Assembly (NCBI GenBank): GCA_020723785.1
Contig: DYIH01000101.1
Location: 1 to 6,231, forward strand
Origin: Thermaerobacter marianensis
GTDB lineage: Bacteria > Bacillota > Sulfobacillia > DYIH01
Length of the DNA stretch: 6,231 bases
Direction: 5' to 3'
Shown here: positions 1 through 6,155 of the stretch, piece by piece
Layout of the letters: every line of letters starts with the position of its first letter
Position numbering within the stretch: position 1 is the stretch's first letter
Program-made: the position numbers and the translations under genes
Notes under the pieces: generated by a model
Seen by the model: the letters and a program-made list of their open reading frames with translations, nothing else
The model's database searches: none
Told to the model about the DNA's origin: nothing

Positions 1-641
1 AGGCGGGTTTCATCGAGGGCACCCTGATCGTGCCGGCGTTCGTGCTGGACGAACTCCGGCACATCGCCGATTCCACCGATGTTCTCAAACGCAACCGGGG
101 GCGCCGGGGGTTGGACATCCTCAACACCATGCAAAAGGAGCTGCGGCTGCCGGTGGAGATCTACGACCGCGACGTGGGCGGCCCCGACGAGGTGGACGTC
201 AAGTTGGTCAAGCTGGCCCGGCGTCTCCACGCCGGCATCGTCACCAACGACTTCAACCTTAACAAGGTGGCCGGCCTGCACGGCGTCAAGGTCCTCAACC
301 TCAACGAACTGGCCAACGCCGTCAAGCCGGCGGTCCTGCCAGGCGAGGAGATGGTCGTCCAGGTCATCAAGGACGGCAAGGAAGCCGGCCAGGGCGTCGG
401 ATACCTGGACGACGGCACGATGATCGTCGTCGAGGGGGGCAAGCGCTACATCGGCGACCGGATCGGCGTCGAGGTCACCAGCGTGCTGCAGACGGCCGCC
501 GGGAGGATGATCTTCGTCAAGCCCAAGGGGGTCGCGGGCGACGTTGAAGTAGGAGCACCCGCCGAATCCCGGTCCAACGGTCCGGAGACCCGCTGGGGTG
601 GTGTGGGCCGGGGCGGCAAGGCCCAGGCATCCAACTCCTGA
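1..641 (+). CDS. yacL: PIN/TRAM-domain membrane-associated protein, 3' part (YacL family)
   Basis: The gene is cut by the left edge: the frame is open from base 3 and 212 codons are visible before the TGA at 639-641. The N-terminal membrane helices typical of this family would lie outside the window. The visible part begins inside a PIN-like nuclease domain. Likely acidic metal-site residues are D16/E17 (VLDEL), D65 (EVDVKL) and D83 (TNDFN), counted from the first visible codon. A TRAM-type nucleic-acid-binding domain follows, from about LPGEEMVVQVIKDGKE through GVGYLDDGTMIVVEGG to the stretch before KPKG. The last 35 or so residues are a Gly/Ser-rich tail with no recognisable fold. The family is found next to ispD in Firmicutes; its substrate is not established, so a ribonuclease role is inference from the PIN fold. 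The stop overlaps the ispD start by one base, which suggests translational coupling. The GTG at 30 is internal and is not the true start. Confidence 0.9.
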   Translation, partial: AGFIEGTLIVPAFVLDELRHIADSTDVLKRNRGRRGLDILNTMQKELRLPVEIYDRDVGGPDEVDVKLVKLARRLHAGIVTNDFNLNKVAGLHGVKVLNLNELANAVKPAVLPGEEMVVQVIKDGKEAGQGVGYLDDGTMIVVEGGKRYIGDRIGVEVTSVLQTAAGRMIFVKPKGVAGDVEVGAPAESRSNGPETRWGGVGRGGKAQASNS

Positions 642-1888
642 TGGGGAGGGTCGCTGCCATCGTTCCGGCGGCCGGGCGGGGGCGGCGGGTCGGCGCCGCC
701 GTTAACAAGCTCCTCCTCCCGCTGGCCGGCCGCCCTGTGCTGGCCCATACGCTGGCGGCGTTCCAAGCCGCCCCTTCCGTCGACGAAGTGATTCTGGTGG
801 CCGGCCGGGAGGACCTGGACGCCTGCCGCCGGTTGCTGGCGAACGAGTCTTTCGACAAGGTGTCCGCCGTCGTCCCGGGCGGCGCCGAGCGGCAGGATTC
901 GGTGGCTCGCGGTCTGGAAGCCCTCGGGGATGACGTGGAGATCGTCCTGGTCCACGACGGCGCCCGCCCCCTCGTGCCCGTGGACCTCATCGAGGCTTCC
1001 GTGCGGGAGGCGCGTCGCCGGGGGGCGGTGGTGGCCGCCCTGCCGGTCAAGGACACCGTCAAGCTCGTCGCCCCCGAAGGAGCGGTGCGGGAGACTCCGG
1101 ACCGCCGCGCCTGTTTTGCCGCCCAGACGCCTCAGGCCTTCCGCGCCGACGTCCTGCGCCGGGCCATCGCCTGGGCGCGCGCCGCGGGGTTCGCGGGCAC
1201 GGACGAGGCCTCGCTGGTGGAGAAAAGCGGAGGGCGCGTGCAGGTGATTCCCGGCCGCGAGGAGAACATCAAGATCACGACCCCGGACGATTTCATCCTG
1301 GCCGAGGTGCTTCTGGCCCGGCGGGCCGGAGCCGCCAACGGCGGGCGCGGCGCCTTCGGGGGAGGAGCGGGGGTCCCCGCGGAATCCGGGACGTGGCGGG
1401 GTGTAACAACGGTGCGGGTCGGGTTCGGCTACGATGTGCATGCCCTGGTCGAGGGGCGGCGGCTCGTGTTGGGCGGTGTGGACATCCCTTTCGACAAGGG
1501 GCTGGCCGGCCACTCCGACGCCGATGTCCTGACCCACGCCCTGATGGACGCGCTGCTGGGCGCCGCCGGGCTGGGGGACATCGGGCGGCGCTTCCCCGAC
1601 ACGGACGAGCGGTACCGCGGCGCCGACAGCATCGGCCTGCTGGAGCGGGTGGTCGAGCTGCTGGAACGCGAGGGCTGGCGCCCCGGCAACGCCGACCTGA
1701 CGCTGGTGGCCCAGCGGCCGCGGCTGGCCGGCCATGTTCCGGCCATGCGCGAGCGCCTGGCGGCCGCGTTGCGGGTGCCGCCGGCGCGGGTCAACATCAA
1801 GGCGACGACGACCGAGGGGCTGGGCTTCGCCGGGCGGGGCGAGGGCATCGCCGCCTATGCGGTGGCCGTTCTCCGGCAATGCTGCTGA
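641..1888 (+). CDS. ispDF: Bifunctional IspD/IspF: MEP cytidylyltransferase fused to MECDP synthase
   Basis: One uninterrupted 415-residue frame carries two MEP-pathway enzymes. Residues 1 to about 230 are IspD (MEP + CTP to CDP-ME). They show the nucleotide-binding loop PAAGRGRRV (R16) with K23, the HDGARP motif (D106), TDEASLVE, and ENIKITTPDD with K211. Residues 258-415 are IspF (CDP-ME 2-phosphate to cyclic MECDP plus CMP). They show metal ligands D265 and H267 (GYDVH) and H299, catalytic-loop H291 (GHSDAD), FPDTD, and the C-terminal KATTTEGLGF and GRGEGIAAYAV. Between them lies a Gly/Ala-rich linker of roughly 25 residues. An in-frame GTG at 1412 would give a stand-alone IspF of 158 residues, the usual length, but only a weak Shine-Dalgarno-like GGCGGGG lies upstream, so internal initiation is possible and unproven. 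The two activities are not consecutive: IspE acts between them and is not encoded here. The ATG at 641 overlaps the yacL stop and has little Shine-Dalgarno of its own. Confidence 0.93.
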   Translation: MGRVAAIVPAAGRGRRVGAAVNKLLLPLAGRPVLAHTLAAFQAAPSVDEVILVAGREDLDACRRLLANESFDKVSAVVPGGAERQDSVARGLEALGDDVEIVLVHDGARPLVPVDLIEASVREARRRGAVVAALPVKDTVKLVAPEGAVRETPDRRACFAAQTPQAFRADVLRRAIAWARAAGFAGTDEASLVEKSGGRVQVIPGREENIKITTPDDFILAEVLLARRAGAANGGRGAFGGGAGVPAESGTWRGVTTVRVGFGYDVHALVEGRRLVLGGVDIPFDKGLAGHSDADVLTHALMDALLGAAGLGDIGRRFPDTDERYRGADSIGLLERVVELLEREGWRPGNADLTLVAQRPRLAGHVPAMRERLAAALRVPPARVNIKATTTEGLGFAGRGEGIAAYAVAVLRQCC

Positions 1889-1892
1889 AGTT

Positions 1893-1914
1893 GCGTGAAG
1901 GTTGCTTTTCACGC
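1893..1914 (+). promoter_or_regulatory. Stem-loop in the ispDF-cysS spacer
   Basis: GCGTGAA at 1893-1899 pairs perfectly with TTCACGC at 1908-1914. A G-U pair (1900/1907) closes the stem to 8 bp with a 6-base loop GTTGCT. It starts 4 bases after the ispDF stop and ends 8 bases before the cysS Shine-Dalgarno. No T-run follows, so it is not a standard intrinsic terminator. An mRNA processing or stability element, or modulation of cysS translation, are the plausible roles; both are inference. Confidence 0.5.
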
Positions 1915-1921
1915 GCCGATT

Positions 1922-1928
1922 AGGGGGA
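1922..1928 (+). promoter_or_regulatory. Ribosome binding site deciding the cysS TTG start
   Basis: AGGGGGA sits 6 bases before the TTG at 1935. The upstream in-frame TTG at 1902 lies inside the hairpin and has no comparable site, and it would add 11 residues absent from other CysRS N-termini. Confidence 0.65.
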
Positions 1929-1934
1929 TCGGGT

Positions 1935-3413
<1,479 letters not shown>

Positions 3414-3472
3414 GGGTCAAGCACTGTCGGCGCCTTGTTCCGCGATGCTGACGTCGACCGCTACATCCTTCG

Positions 3473-3492
3473 GGAGCGATGGTTGACGCTCC
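3473..3492 (+). promoter_or_regulatory. Stem-loop 1 in the cysS-thyX spacer
   Basis: GGAGCG (3473-3478) and CGCTCC (3487-3492) form a perfect 6-bp stem with an 8-base loop, ATGGTTGA. It sits about 60 bases after the cysS stop and abuts a second hairpin. No U-tract follows, so termination is unlikely. The role is unknown. Confidence 0.45.
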
Positions 3493-3521
3493 AGGCATCG
3501 TTCCACGAGGCACCGATCCTG
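3492..3521 (+). promoter_or_regulatory. Stem-loop 2 upstream of the thyX ribosome binding site
   Basis: CAGG+ATCG (3492-3500, C3496 bulged) pairs with CGAT+CCTG (3514-3521), giving 8 bp around a 13-base loop. It shares base 3492 with stem-loop 1, so the two can stack or compete at their junction. It ends 7 bases before the thyX Shine-Dalgarno. A regulatory or mRNA-stability role is inference. Confidence 0.4.
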
Positions 3522-3528
3522 TTCAAGT

Positions 3529-3534
3529 GGAGGG
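3529..3534 (+). promoter_or_regulatory. Ribosome binding site deciding the thyX ATG start
   Basis: GGAGGG lies 7 bases before ATG 3542, an ideal spacing. The earlier in-frame ATG at 3479 lies in the loop of a hairpin, and its 21 extra residues do not resemble ThyX. Confidence 0.75.
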
Positions 3535-3541
3535 AAGCAGG

Positions 3542-4189
3542 ATGGATGTGCGCATCATCGCCACCACCGCCGACCCGCTCAGGGTGATCTGGATCGCGGC
3601 CCGCACCTGCTACAGCACCCTGTCGCCGCGTGAGTTGTGGGAAAGCGCTCCGGCGGAGGAGGAGATGCTGAAGCTGGTGCGCAAGATCTTCCACTCCCAC
3701 CACCATAGCGTCATCGAACACTGTACCGTCACCTACGCCGTCTCCGGCGTTTCCCGTACCCTGCTGGCCCAGTACACACGCCACCGGGTGGGCATCAGCT
3801 TCTCGGTCCAGTCCCAGCGGTACGTGTCCGAGCGCTCCGACCGGAACGACGGGCTCTTCGGCGCGGTGGTCCCGCCCAGCGTCCAGGCCAACCCCGAAGC
3901 CCTGCGGGTCTACAACGACACCCTGCAGACCATCCAGGAGGCCTACGACGTCCTCAACGACCTGGGCGTGCCCAAGGAGGACGCCCGGTTTGTCCTGCCC
4001 GGCGGGGCCGAAACCAACATGGTGACCACCCTCAATTATCGCTCCCTCCTGGACATCTATCACAAGCGCGTCTTCACGCCCGGCGCCCAATGGGAGATCA
4101 AGGCCATGGTGCGACGCATGGCCGAACTGCTGATCGAACGCGAACCCTGGCTGGCCGAGTTCTTTCCCGAGCCGGTGTCGGTCCGGTGA
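3542..4189 (+). CDS. thyX: Flavin-dependent thymidylate synthase ThyX
   Basis: Makes dTMP from dUMP with methylenetetrahydrofolate, FAD and NADPH; unrelated to the classical ThyA. The 215-residue protein has the family layout. The N-terminus (MDVRIIATTADP, then AARTCYS) is followed by the histidine-rich HSHHHSVIEH at residues 51-60 and TYAVSGVSRTLLAQ leading into the signature RHR at 80-82. S91 and R93 follow in QSQRYV. The C-terminal half has FVLPGGAETNMVTTLNYRSLL and GAQWEIKAMVRR, matching the usual LP..AETN and AQWEIR segments. The textbook signature is RHR-X7-S; here eight residues separate RHR from S91, one more than usual, with no sign of a sequencing frameshift because the frame stays coherent on both sides. 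It lies between cysS and rlmB, as in other Firmicutes, without the mrnC gene often found before it. The stop TGA overlaps a possible GTG start (4186) in the rlmB frame. Confidence 0.95.
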   Translation: MDVRIIATTADPLRVIWIAARTCYSTLSPRELWESAPAEEEMLKLVRKIFHSHHHSVIEHCTVTYAVSGVSRTLLAQYTRHRVGISFSVQSQRYVSERSDRNDGLFGAVVPPSVQANPEALRVYNDTLQTIQEAYDVLNDLGVPKEDARFVLPGGAETNMVTTLNYRSLLDIYHKRVFTPGAQWEIKAMVRRMAELLIEREPWLAEFFPEPVSVR

Positions 4190-4224
4190 GGGGGGCCGGC
4201 GGCCGCGACAAGCCGTCTCCGCCA

Positions 4225-4251
4225 CCCCGCCGGGTCCGAGGCCCGGTGGGG
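4225..4251 (+). repeat. Repeat/hairpin copy 1 in the thyX-rlmB spacer
   Basis: CCCCGCCGGG (4225-4234) pairs with CCCGGTGGGG (4242-4251) over 10 bp, one of them G-U, around a 7-base loop. It is the first copy of an imperfect direct repeat: CCCGCCGGGT recurs 39 bases later at 4265-4274 and CCGGTGGG recurs at 4282-4289. The 3' arm contains an in-frame GTG (4246) preceded by a GAGG-like element, so this copy resembles a duplicated initiation region. Confidence 0.6.
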
Positions 4252-4264
4252 ACCGCGCATGCAA

Positions 4265-4289
4265 CCCGCCGGGTAAAGGAGCCGGTGGG
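4265..4289 (+). promoter_or_regulatory. Repeat/hairpin copy 2 enclosing the rlmB ribosome binding site and start
   Basis: CCCGCCGG (4265-4272) pairs with CCGGTGGG (4282-4289), 8 bp with one G-U. The 9-base loop is GTAAAGGAG, so the Shine-Dalgarno AAAGGAG (4275-4281) is in the loop and the GTG start (4285-4287) is in the 3' arm. The 5' arm can instead pair with the 3' arm of copy 1 (4242-4250), so mutually exclusive folds exist. Translation control of rlmB is inferred from this geometry. Confidence 0.55.
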
Positions 4290-5040
4290 AGCCCCGTCGC
4301 AGATCGAGGGCCGGCGCCCGGTGCTGGAGGCCCTGCGGGCCGGACGCCCGCTGCGGCGGTTGCTGGTGGCCAGGGGGGAACGGCACGGCCTGCTGCTGGA
4401 GATCATCCGACTGGCGCGCGAGCAGGGCATCCGGATCGAGGAGGTGCCGCCCGCCGACTTGGAGCGGCGCGCCCGGACCCGGGTGCACCAAGGTGTTGTC
4501 GCCTTGGCGGCGGCGGAGCCGCCCGTCGATGTCGCCAACCTGCTGGCCCGGGCCCGGCAGCGCGGCGAGGCGCCGCTCCTGCTGATCGCCGCCGGCATCC
4601 AGGATCCACAGAACCTCGGTTCCCTGATCCGCAGCGCCGAGGCGGCCGGAGCCCACGGGGTCGTCATTCCCCGGCACCGGGCCGCCGGGCTGACGCCGGC
4701 CGTGGCCAAGGCTGCGGCCGGTGCTCTGGCGCACCTCCCCGTCGCCGAGGCCGTCAATCTCTCGCAAACCATTGAGATGTTGAAGAAAGAGGGACTCTGG
4801 GTTTGCGGGGCCGACCCGGGGGCTGAAACGTCCTACCACGAAGCCGACCTCGGAGGCCCGCTGGCCCTGGTGGTAGGCAGCGAGGGCCGCGGCATGCCGC
4901 GGTTGGTGCGTGAAACCTGCGACTTTCTCGTCCGCATCCCCATGGCCGGGCGGGTCGCCTCGCTGAACGCGGCCGTGGCCGGGGCGATCCTCATGTTTGA
5001 AGCGCAGCGCCAGCGCCGCGCCGCCGGCCGCCGGGGTTGA
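4285..5040 (+). CDS. rlmB: 23S rRNA (guanosine-2'-O)-methyltransferase, RlmB/TrmH (SpoU) family
   Basis: SPOUT-class 2'-O-methyltransferase using S-adenosylmethionine; the closest described role is methylation of G2251 in the 23S P-loop. With the GTG at 4285 it has 251 residues, close to the B. subtilis homologue. The N-terminal substrate-binding domain (residues 1 to about 75) starts QIEGRRPVLEALRAGRP and ends in HQGVVALAA. The catalytic knot domain shows motif 1 DPQNLGSLIRSAEAAG (107 on; N110, R116), motif 2 GSEGRG (198-203) and motif 3 IPMAGRVASLN with N228. Just before motif 1, the usual LD is replaced by AA (LLIAAGIQDPQN). Start choice: the GTG at 4285 follows AAAGGAG by only 3 bases but gives a family-like N-terminus. 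In-frame GTGs at 4246 and 4186 (the latter overlapping the thyX stop as GTGA) would add a basic, Pro-rich extension containing the repeated RRVxxPVG. The specific target is inferred from similarity; a tRNA-methylating paralogue is possible. Confidence 0.92.
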   Translation: MGAPSQIEGRRPVLEALRAGRPLRRLLVARGERHGLLLEIIRLAREQGIRIEEVPPADLERRARTRVHQGVVALAAAEPPVDVANLLARARQRGEAPLLLIAAGIQDPQNLGSLIRSAEAAGAHGVVIPRHRAAGLTPAVAKAAAGALAHLPVAEAVNLSQTIEMLKKEGLWVCGADPGAETSYHEADLGGPLALVVGSEGRGMPRLVRETCDFLVRIPMAGRVASLNAAVAGAILMFEAQRQRRAAGRRG

Positions 5041-5082
5041 ATCGCAACTCGCGAACATCTTGTGAAATCATGCTTTTCAGGG

Positions 5083-5112
5083 TTGACGGGCCTAAAACAA
5101 TGCGATTATAAT
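5083..5112 (+). promoter_or_regulatory. Sigma-A-type promoter of sigH
   Basis: TTGACG (5083-5088) and a perfect TATAAT (5107-5112) are separated by 18 bases, within an abruptly AT-rich stretch. Transcription would start near 5119 and give a leader of about 120 bases before the sigH GTG. Confidence 0.85.
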
Positions 5113-5124
5113 TACGTTTGTAAT
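5111..5124 (+). repeat. Inverted repeat over the sigH transcription start, possible operator
   Basis: ATTAC-N4-GTAAT overlaps the last two bases of the -10 box and spans the predicted +1. A second, weaker inverted repeat, TGAAA-N7-TTTCA, lies at 5063-5079 just before the -35 box. Position suits a repressor site, but I cannot name the protein. In B. subtilis sigH is repressed by AbrB, which has no strict consensus. Confidence 0.4.
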
Positions 5125-5162
5125 ATTTAGGTGGGCTTTTCCACGGGTTTTATAGCGTTTTT

Positions 5163-5183
5163 TGTCGCTTCTGTCGCTTGTCG
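5163..5183 (+). repeat. Short tandem repeat in the sigH leader
   Basis: TGTCGCTT occurs at 5163-5170 and again at 5172-5179 (period 9), followed by an overlapping TGTCG at 5179-5183. It lies about 45-65 bases downstream of the predicted transcription start. It resembles, but does not match, the Spo0A box core TGTCGAA. Confidence 0.4.
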
Positions 5184-5225
5184 TACCAGAGGACGTCCGC
5201 GGTCCACACAACGGGTTCCAGGCGA

Positions 5226-5231
5226 GGGAGG
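5226..5231 (+). promoter_or_regulatory. Ribosome binding site deciding the sigH GTG start
   Basis: GGGAGG lies 10 bases before the GTG at 5242. The upstream in-frame GTG at 5131 would fall only about 12 bases after the predicted transcript start, without such a site. Confidence 0.65.
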
Positions 5232-5241
5232 CAGTCGGTCA

Positions 5242-5913
5242 GTGAGCATCAACGCCCAGGTTCGTTTTTACTCTCCGAGTTTTGACAACCTGATGGATGA
5301 GCAGATTGTCGAGATAGCCCGCAACGGAGACACCTCAGCACTAGAATACCTGATCACGAAATATAAGAATTTTGTACGGGCCAAGGCGCGGTCCTATTTT
5401 CTGATCGGCGCCGACCGGGAAGACATCATTCAGGAAGGGATGATCGGTCTCTACAAGGCGATCCGGGACTTCCGCAGCGAAAAGCTATCTTCTTTCCGGG
5501 CCTTTGCAGAGCTTTGCGTGACCCGGCAGATTATTACCGCCATCAAGACGGCGACCAGGCAGAAACATATTCCGCTCAATTCTTACGTCTCGCTGAACAA
5601 GCCGATCTATGACGAGGATTCGGACCGGACGCTGATGGATGTCATCTCCGGGACCAGGATTTCCGATCCGGAAGAGTTGATCATCAACCGCGAGGAATTC
5701 GGCGACATCGAGGAGCGCATGGGCGAGATCCTCAGCGAACTGGAATGGCAGGTGCTGATGGCCTACCTGGACGGCAAATCCTATCAGGAGATCGCCGAAA
5801 GCCTCGATCGCCACGTCAAGTCCATCGACAATGCTCTTCAACGGGTCAAGCGCAAGCTGGAGCGCTACCTCGAAACCCGTGAGGTGACCATGCAGTCGTC
5901 GCGCGTTGGGTGA
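5242..5913 (+). CDS. sigH: RNA polymerase sigma factor SigH (Spo0H)
   Basis: Sigma-70 family factor that directs RNA polymerase to transition-state and early sporulation or competence genes in Firmicutes. The 223-residue protein aligns almost without gaps to what I recall of B. subtilis SigH (218 residues). Region 2.1-2.2 covers residues about 34-77 (YLITKYKNFVRAKARSYF, GADREDIIQEGMIGLYKAIRDF). Region 2.3-2.4 is about 83-109 (SFRAFAELCVTRQIITAIKT, ATRQKH), then IPLNSYVSLNKPIYDEDSDRT. Region 4 with its helix-turn-helix runs from about 176 to 212 (LDGKSYQEIAESLDRHVKS, IDNALQRVKRKLERYLE). The start is the GTG at 5242; an internal ATG (codon 18) is a less likely alternative. It is transcribed from its own promoter (5083-5112), separate from the rlmB operon, and is less GC-rich than its neighbours, which I attribute mainly to strong protein conservation. 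No yacP gene lies between rlmB and sigH. Confidence 0.97.
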   Translation: MSINAQVRFYSPSFDNLMDEQIVEIARNGDTSALEYLITKYKNFVRAKARSYFLIGADREDIIQEGMIGLYKAIRDFRSEKLSSFRAFAELCVTRQIITAIKTATRQKHIPLNSYVSLNKPIYDEDSDRTLMDVISGTRISDPEELIINREEFGDIEERMGEILSELEWQVLMAYLDGKSYQEIAESLDRHVKSIDNALQRVKRKLERYLETREVTMQSSRVG

Positions 5914-5929
5914 ACCAGAACAGCCCCAC

Positions 5930-6051
5930 CTCCCGGTGCTGCTTATCGTGGCCACCAAGGCCGGCGCGTCATCCTGTTGATGTTCCTGGCCGGGCTGGAA
6001 ACCAACCTGCAGGAGATGCGCAAGGTGGGCCTGCTGGCGGTGCTGGCCCTG
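5930..6051 (+). pseudogene. Relic of a CPA2-family monovalent cation/proton antiporter
   Basis: Two pieces in different frames read like the N-terminal part of Kef/CPA2 antiporters. Frame 2 at 5930-5968 gives LPVLLIVATKAGA, like the first membrane helix. Frame 1 at 5968-6051 gives LLMFLAGLETNLQEMRKVG followed by LLAVLAL, matching the family segment usually written LLFLAGLETDL.E...VG. In an intact antiporter about 45-50 residues separate these parts; here they abut, so an internal deletion with frameshift is implied. The rest of the protein (normally about 380 residues or more) is missing, and there is no start codon or ribosome binding site. Similarity ends beside the perfect palindrome GTCTCGAGAC (6051-6060), with a TGA in the second frame at 6067. 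The second piece is in frame with sigH beyond its TGA. Identification is from memory of the family consensus. Confidence 0.7.
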
Positions 6052-6080
6052 TCTCGAGACGCGGCGTGAGCATTTTTTCG

Positions 6081-6109
6081 TTGCATTGCCGGTACCCATG
6101 TGCTAATAT
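6081..6109 (+). promoter_or_regulatory. Promoter of the tRNA-Thr gene
   Basis: TTGCAT (6081-6086) and TAATAT (6104-6109) are separated by 17 bases, with a TGC extended -10 element at 6101-6103. Transcription would start near 6116, about 40 bases before the mature tRNA. The tRNA may head a larger transcript beyond the window. Confidence 0.7.
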
Positions 6110-6155
6110 GATGCGTGCGGTTTCGTGGCTGGCCGTCAACGCGCACGGTGCAAAG

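Noticed and set aside
1393..1923. Plus-strand frame overlapping ispF from GTG 1393
   Set aside because: It is an Arg/Gly-rich out-of-frame shadow of the IspF domain with no domain of its own.
1902..1934. Upstream TTG start (1902) for cysS
   Set aside because: It lies in a hairpin loop with no ribosome binding site. The TTG at 1935 has AGGGGGA at good spacing and restores conserved residue numbering.
1889..1934. T-box riboswitch ahead of cysS
   Set aside because: The 46-base spacer is far too short for a T-box and lacks the T-box sequence and a terminator.
3483..3511. TTGACG at 3483 as a -35 box for thyX
   Set aside because: At 16-18 bases downstream there is only GC-rich sequence with no -10-like element.
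5034..5050. Small inverted repeat GGGTTG/CAACTC after rlmB as a terminator
   Set aside because: The stem is short and includes a G-U pair, and no T-tract follows.
5131..5241. N-terminal extension of SigH from GTG 5131 (hydrophobic start, then basic stretch)
   Set aside because: It begins about 12 bases after the predicted transcription start without a ribosome binding site and is absent from known SigH proteins. GTG 5242 fits better.
6051..6078. Palindrome GTCTCGAGAC plus a T6 run as a sigH terminator
   Set aside because: The palindrome has essentially no loop and is separated from the T-run by 12 unpaired bases, so it does not form a usual intrinsic terminator.
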